Positions 62,782 to 64,000 of a stretch of 64,000 nucleotides of DNA are shown here, in pieces. This DNA comes from Bidens hawaiensis. Lineage: Eukaryota; Streptophyta; Magnoliopsida; Asterales; Asteraceae. The DNA is taken from contig JAIQDT010003027.1 in NCBI GenBank assembly GCA_021521415.1, positions 124,001 through 188,000 of the forward strand, read 5' to 3'. A model generated the notes under the pieces. The model was not told the origin of the DNA. It ran no database searches and saw only the letters and a program-made list of their open reading frames with translations. The translations under genes and the position numbers were made by a program. How positions within the stretch are numbered: the first letter of the stretch is position 1; each line of letters starts with the position of its first letter.

Positions 62782-62786
62782 GGTAG

Positions 62787-63144
62787 GGTCGATTGGGGTT
62801 ACCCTAATACGAGCAGTCTGTCGGACTCGTGCAGTGGCTGAAGTAGTCGGGGACAAGTGGATAGGTGGAGTTGTCGATCTGACTATTCTAGTGGGTGAAC
62901 GATACTGACTAGTAACTTCGTTTTGGCCTCAGTGTGGTGATATGGGTGGGTAACTATCGCATCTGTAGCCAGGCAGGTCAGGCTCGTTGTTGGGTAGCTC
63001 TTTACAAATCACTTCCTCCTCAACCTCTTCCTCATCCTCCTCCGGATCTTCTTCCTGATCCTCATTCGGGTCCTCCTCTGGGTCCTCCTCCTTGATAGAT
63101 ATTATCGGTCCTTCTTCTGGTACGTAGTCGTTGCTTCTTGCCAT
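62787..63144 (-). pseudogene. Upstream acidic frame of the outer element, N-terminal part
   Basis: ATG 63144 opens MARSNDYVPEEGPIISIKEE, then a run of Glu/Asp with EDPEEDPNEDQEEDPEED, a Leu-Pro stretch, and TGA at 62929. The same frame is open after the stop, through a Thr/Ser/Arg-rich stretch, to the Athila insertion. It lies between primer site and gag. No domain recognised. Confidence 0.65.
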
Positions 63145-63310
63145 ATCCTGTACAATGGTTAATTATAATAATCATATTTATTGCTAGTGCTAACTAGTAC
63201 AGGGAAGGTTAATTAGTTAGACCAAACTTTAATATTAGATTTTACCATTATCGGTAGTACAGTACGTACACGTATTCGTACACCTTATTTCAGATAAGCA
63301 CGTATGGGTG

Positions 63311-63383
<73 letters not shown>

Positions 63384-63642
63384 TACTCAGTATTACCTTT
63401 TGTACACATATGTTGCCATTTTTACCAATCCACACGTTCCGCGATTTCTCCTCGAATTCCCTCGTACAAGCAAGTCTGTTATTATGTTCAGGACCACAAT
63501 AACTCACTTGCCCTACAAGTTCATCCCGGCATCCATCAGTATATAATATTAAATTATTATTTAATTATTTTCCCAGAAATAATCGAGCCTACGGTTATAT
63601 TTTAGGTACCCTAAGGGATAACTAATCCTTTATAATCAATAT
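63145..63642 (-). other. Leader of the outer Tekay-like element
   Basis: Region between the primer site and the upstream frame. It carries a 69-bp (TA)n tract (63312-63380) and, near 63507-63400 on the minus strand, a short frame (MSYCGPEHNNRLACTREFEE) of unknown meaning that runs into the microsatellite. Confidence 0.5.
63312..63380. repeat. (TA)n microsatellite
   Basis: Uninterrupted TA dinucleotides. Confidence 0.97.
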
Positions 63643-63654
63643 ATCTGATACCAA
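63643..63654 (-). other. Primer-binding site of the outer element
   Basis: Minus strand TTGGTATCAGAT, 11 of 12 bases of the initiator Met-tRNA type TTGGTATCAGAG. It lies 4 bases inside the LTR at 63659. Confidence 0.75.
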
Positions 63655-63658
63655 CTTA

Positions 63659-64000
63659 TGTCACATCCCGACTAGCACAATGCGGAAGCGTAAAACGGGA
63701 ATGCAACAGACATCTTTGGTATCAACCACATTATTTATAAAGAAACATTACAAACTAATTTACAATATATTACATTACATTGTTCTGTCATTGTTTTACA
63801 GTCCAGGCGATACAAACAAAACTAGTTCTTTGAATTATTAGATCTTACTATTAACACCCTTGTTTCTATTCACATAGCATCAACCACACCTTGGACATGT
63901 AGCTTATCACCAAGTTATTCTAACTTTGGTATACCTAAAAAGCAGTTTAAAACAAGTCAACTACAAGAGTTGGTGAGTTTCAAGAAAACAGTTATGTGTA
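63659..64000 (-). mobile_element. 5' LTR of the outer Tekay-like element, running off the window
   Basis: Plus strand begins TGTCACATCCCGAC next to the primer site. Only about 340 bp are inside the window; no coding. Confidence 0.7.

Noticed and set aside
63235..63546. Long Ile-Tyr repeat reading frames on both strands
   Set aside because: They are translations of the (TA)n microsatellite at 63312-63380.

Overview
The window is nuclear DNA of a flowering plant. It is AT-rich, has one spliced plant gene with GT-AG introns, and is otherwise filled with plant transposon families: Ty1/copia, Ty3/gypsy of chromovirus (Tekay/Del-like) and Athila/Tat type, LINE-1, hAT, Harbinger, Mutator-like and Helitron-like elements. 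A eudicot, possibly a composite (Asteraceae), is my inference from general repeat character; nothing in the window proves the species.

Layout. 1-4773 (minus) is the only host gene: a cytosolic-type NADP-dependent malic enzyme in 17 exons, open in frame throughout, with only its last few codons off the left edge. 4850-14500 is non-coding and holds DNA transposons: a small MITE (6131-6340), a Mutator-like element with long terminal inverted repeats (7515-10001), and a Helitron-like element (11030-12675) carrying a Harbinger MITE (11637-11933). 14500-21000 is a decayed plus-strand copia derivative in which only gag and the start of protease are recognisable. Two hAT MITEs with perfect 8-bp target duplications sit inside it and a third lies just upstream. 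22072-26712 is a second, nearly full-length but broken copia coding region on the minus strand, cut at its gag end by an LTR-like block (26713 to about 28385) with an unusual hairpin-rich promoter. 28386-33000 holds two decayed minus-strand Athila/Tat gag regions. 34804-35042 is a perfect 116-bp palindrome set inside an (AT)n tract. 35400-36025 is a LINE-1 reverse-transcriptase fragment.

36026-64000 is a nested retrotransposon stack. The outer element is a minus-strand Tekay-like gypsy element: 3' LTR ending at 41971, polypurine tract, pol, gag, an extra upstream acidic reading frame, Met-tRNA-type primer site at 63643-63654, 5' LTR from 63659 off the right edge. A plus-strand Athila element (48187-62781) is inserted in its upstream frame. 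A second Tekay-like element (52529-56523) is inserted in the Athila pol. Removing each insertion and one target-site copy restores the host reading frame, so the order of events can be read directly. A relative of the innermost element (36026 to about 39298) lies at the left edge, between the LINE fragment and the outer element's 3' LTR. All these elements carry stops, frameshifts, deletions or internal insertions, so none looks autonomous.

I found no tRNA, rRNA, CRISPR or bacterial-type system. The most unusual features are structural: an integrase fragment lodged inside an LTR, a microhomology deletion joining integrase to LTR, an array of six CGCG-rich hairpins upstream of an LTR TATA box, a chimeric gag-plus-satellite insertion in an integrase, and an upstream acidic frame in the outer gypsy element.
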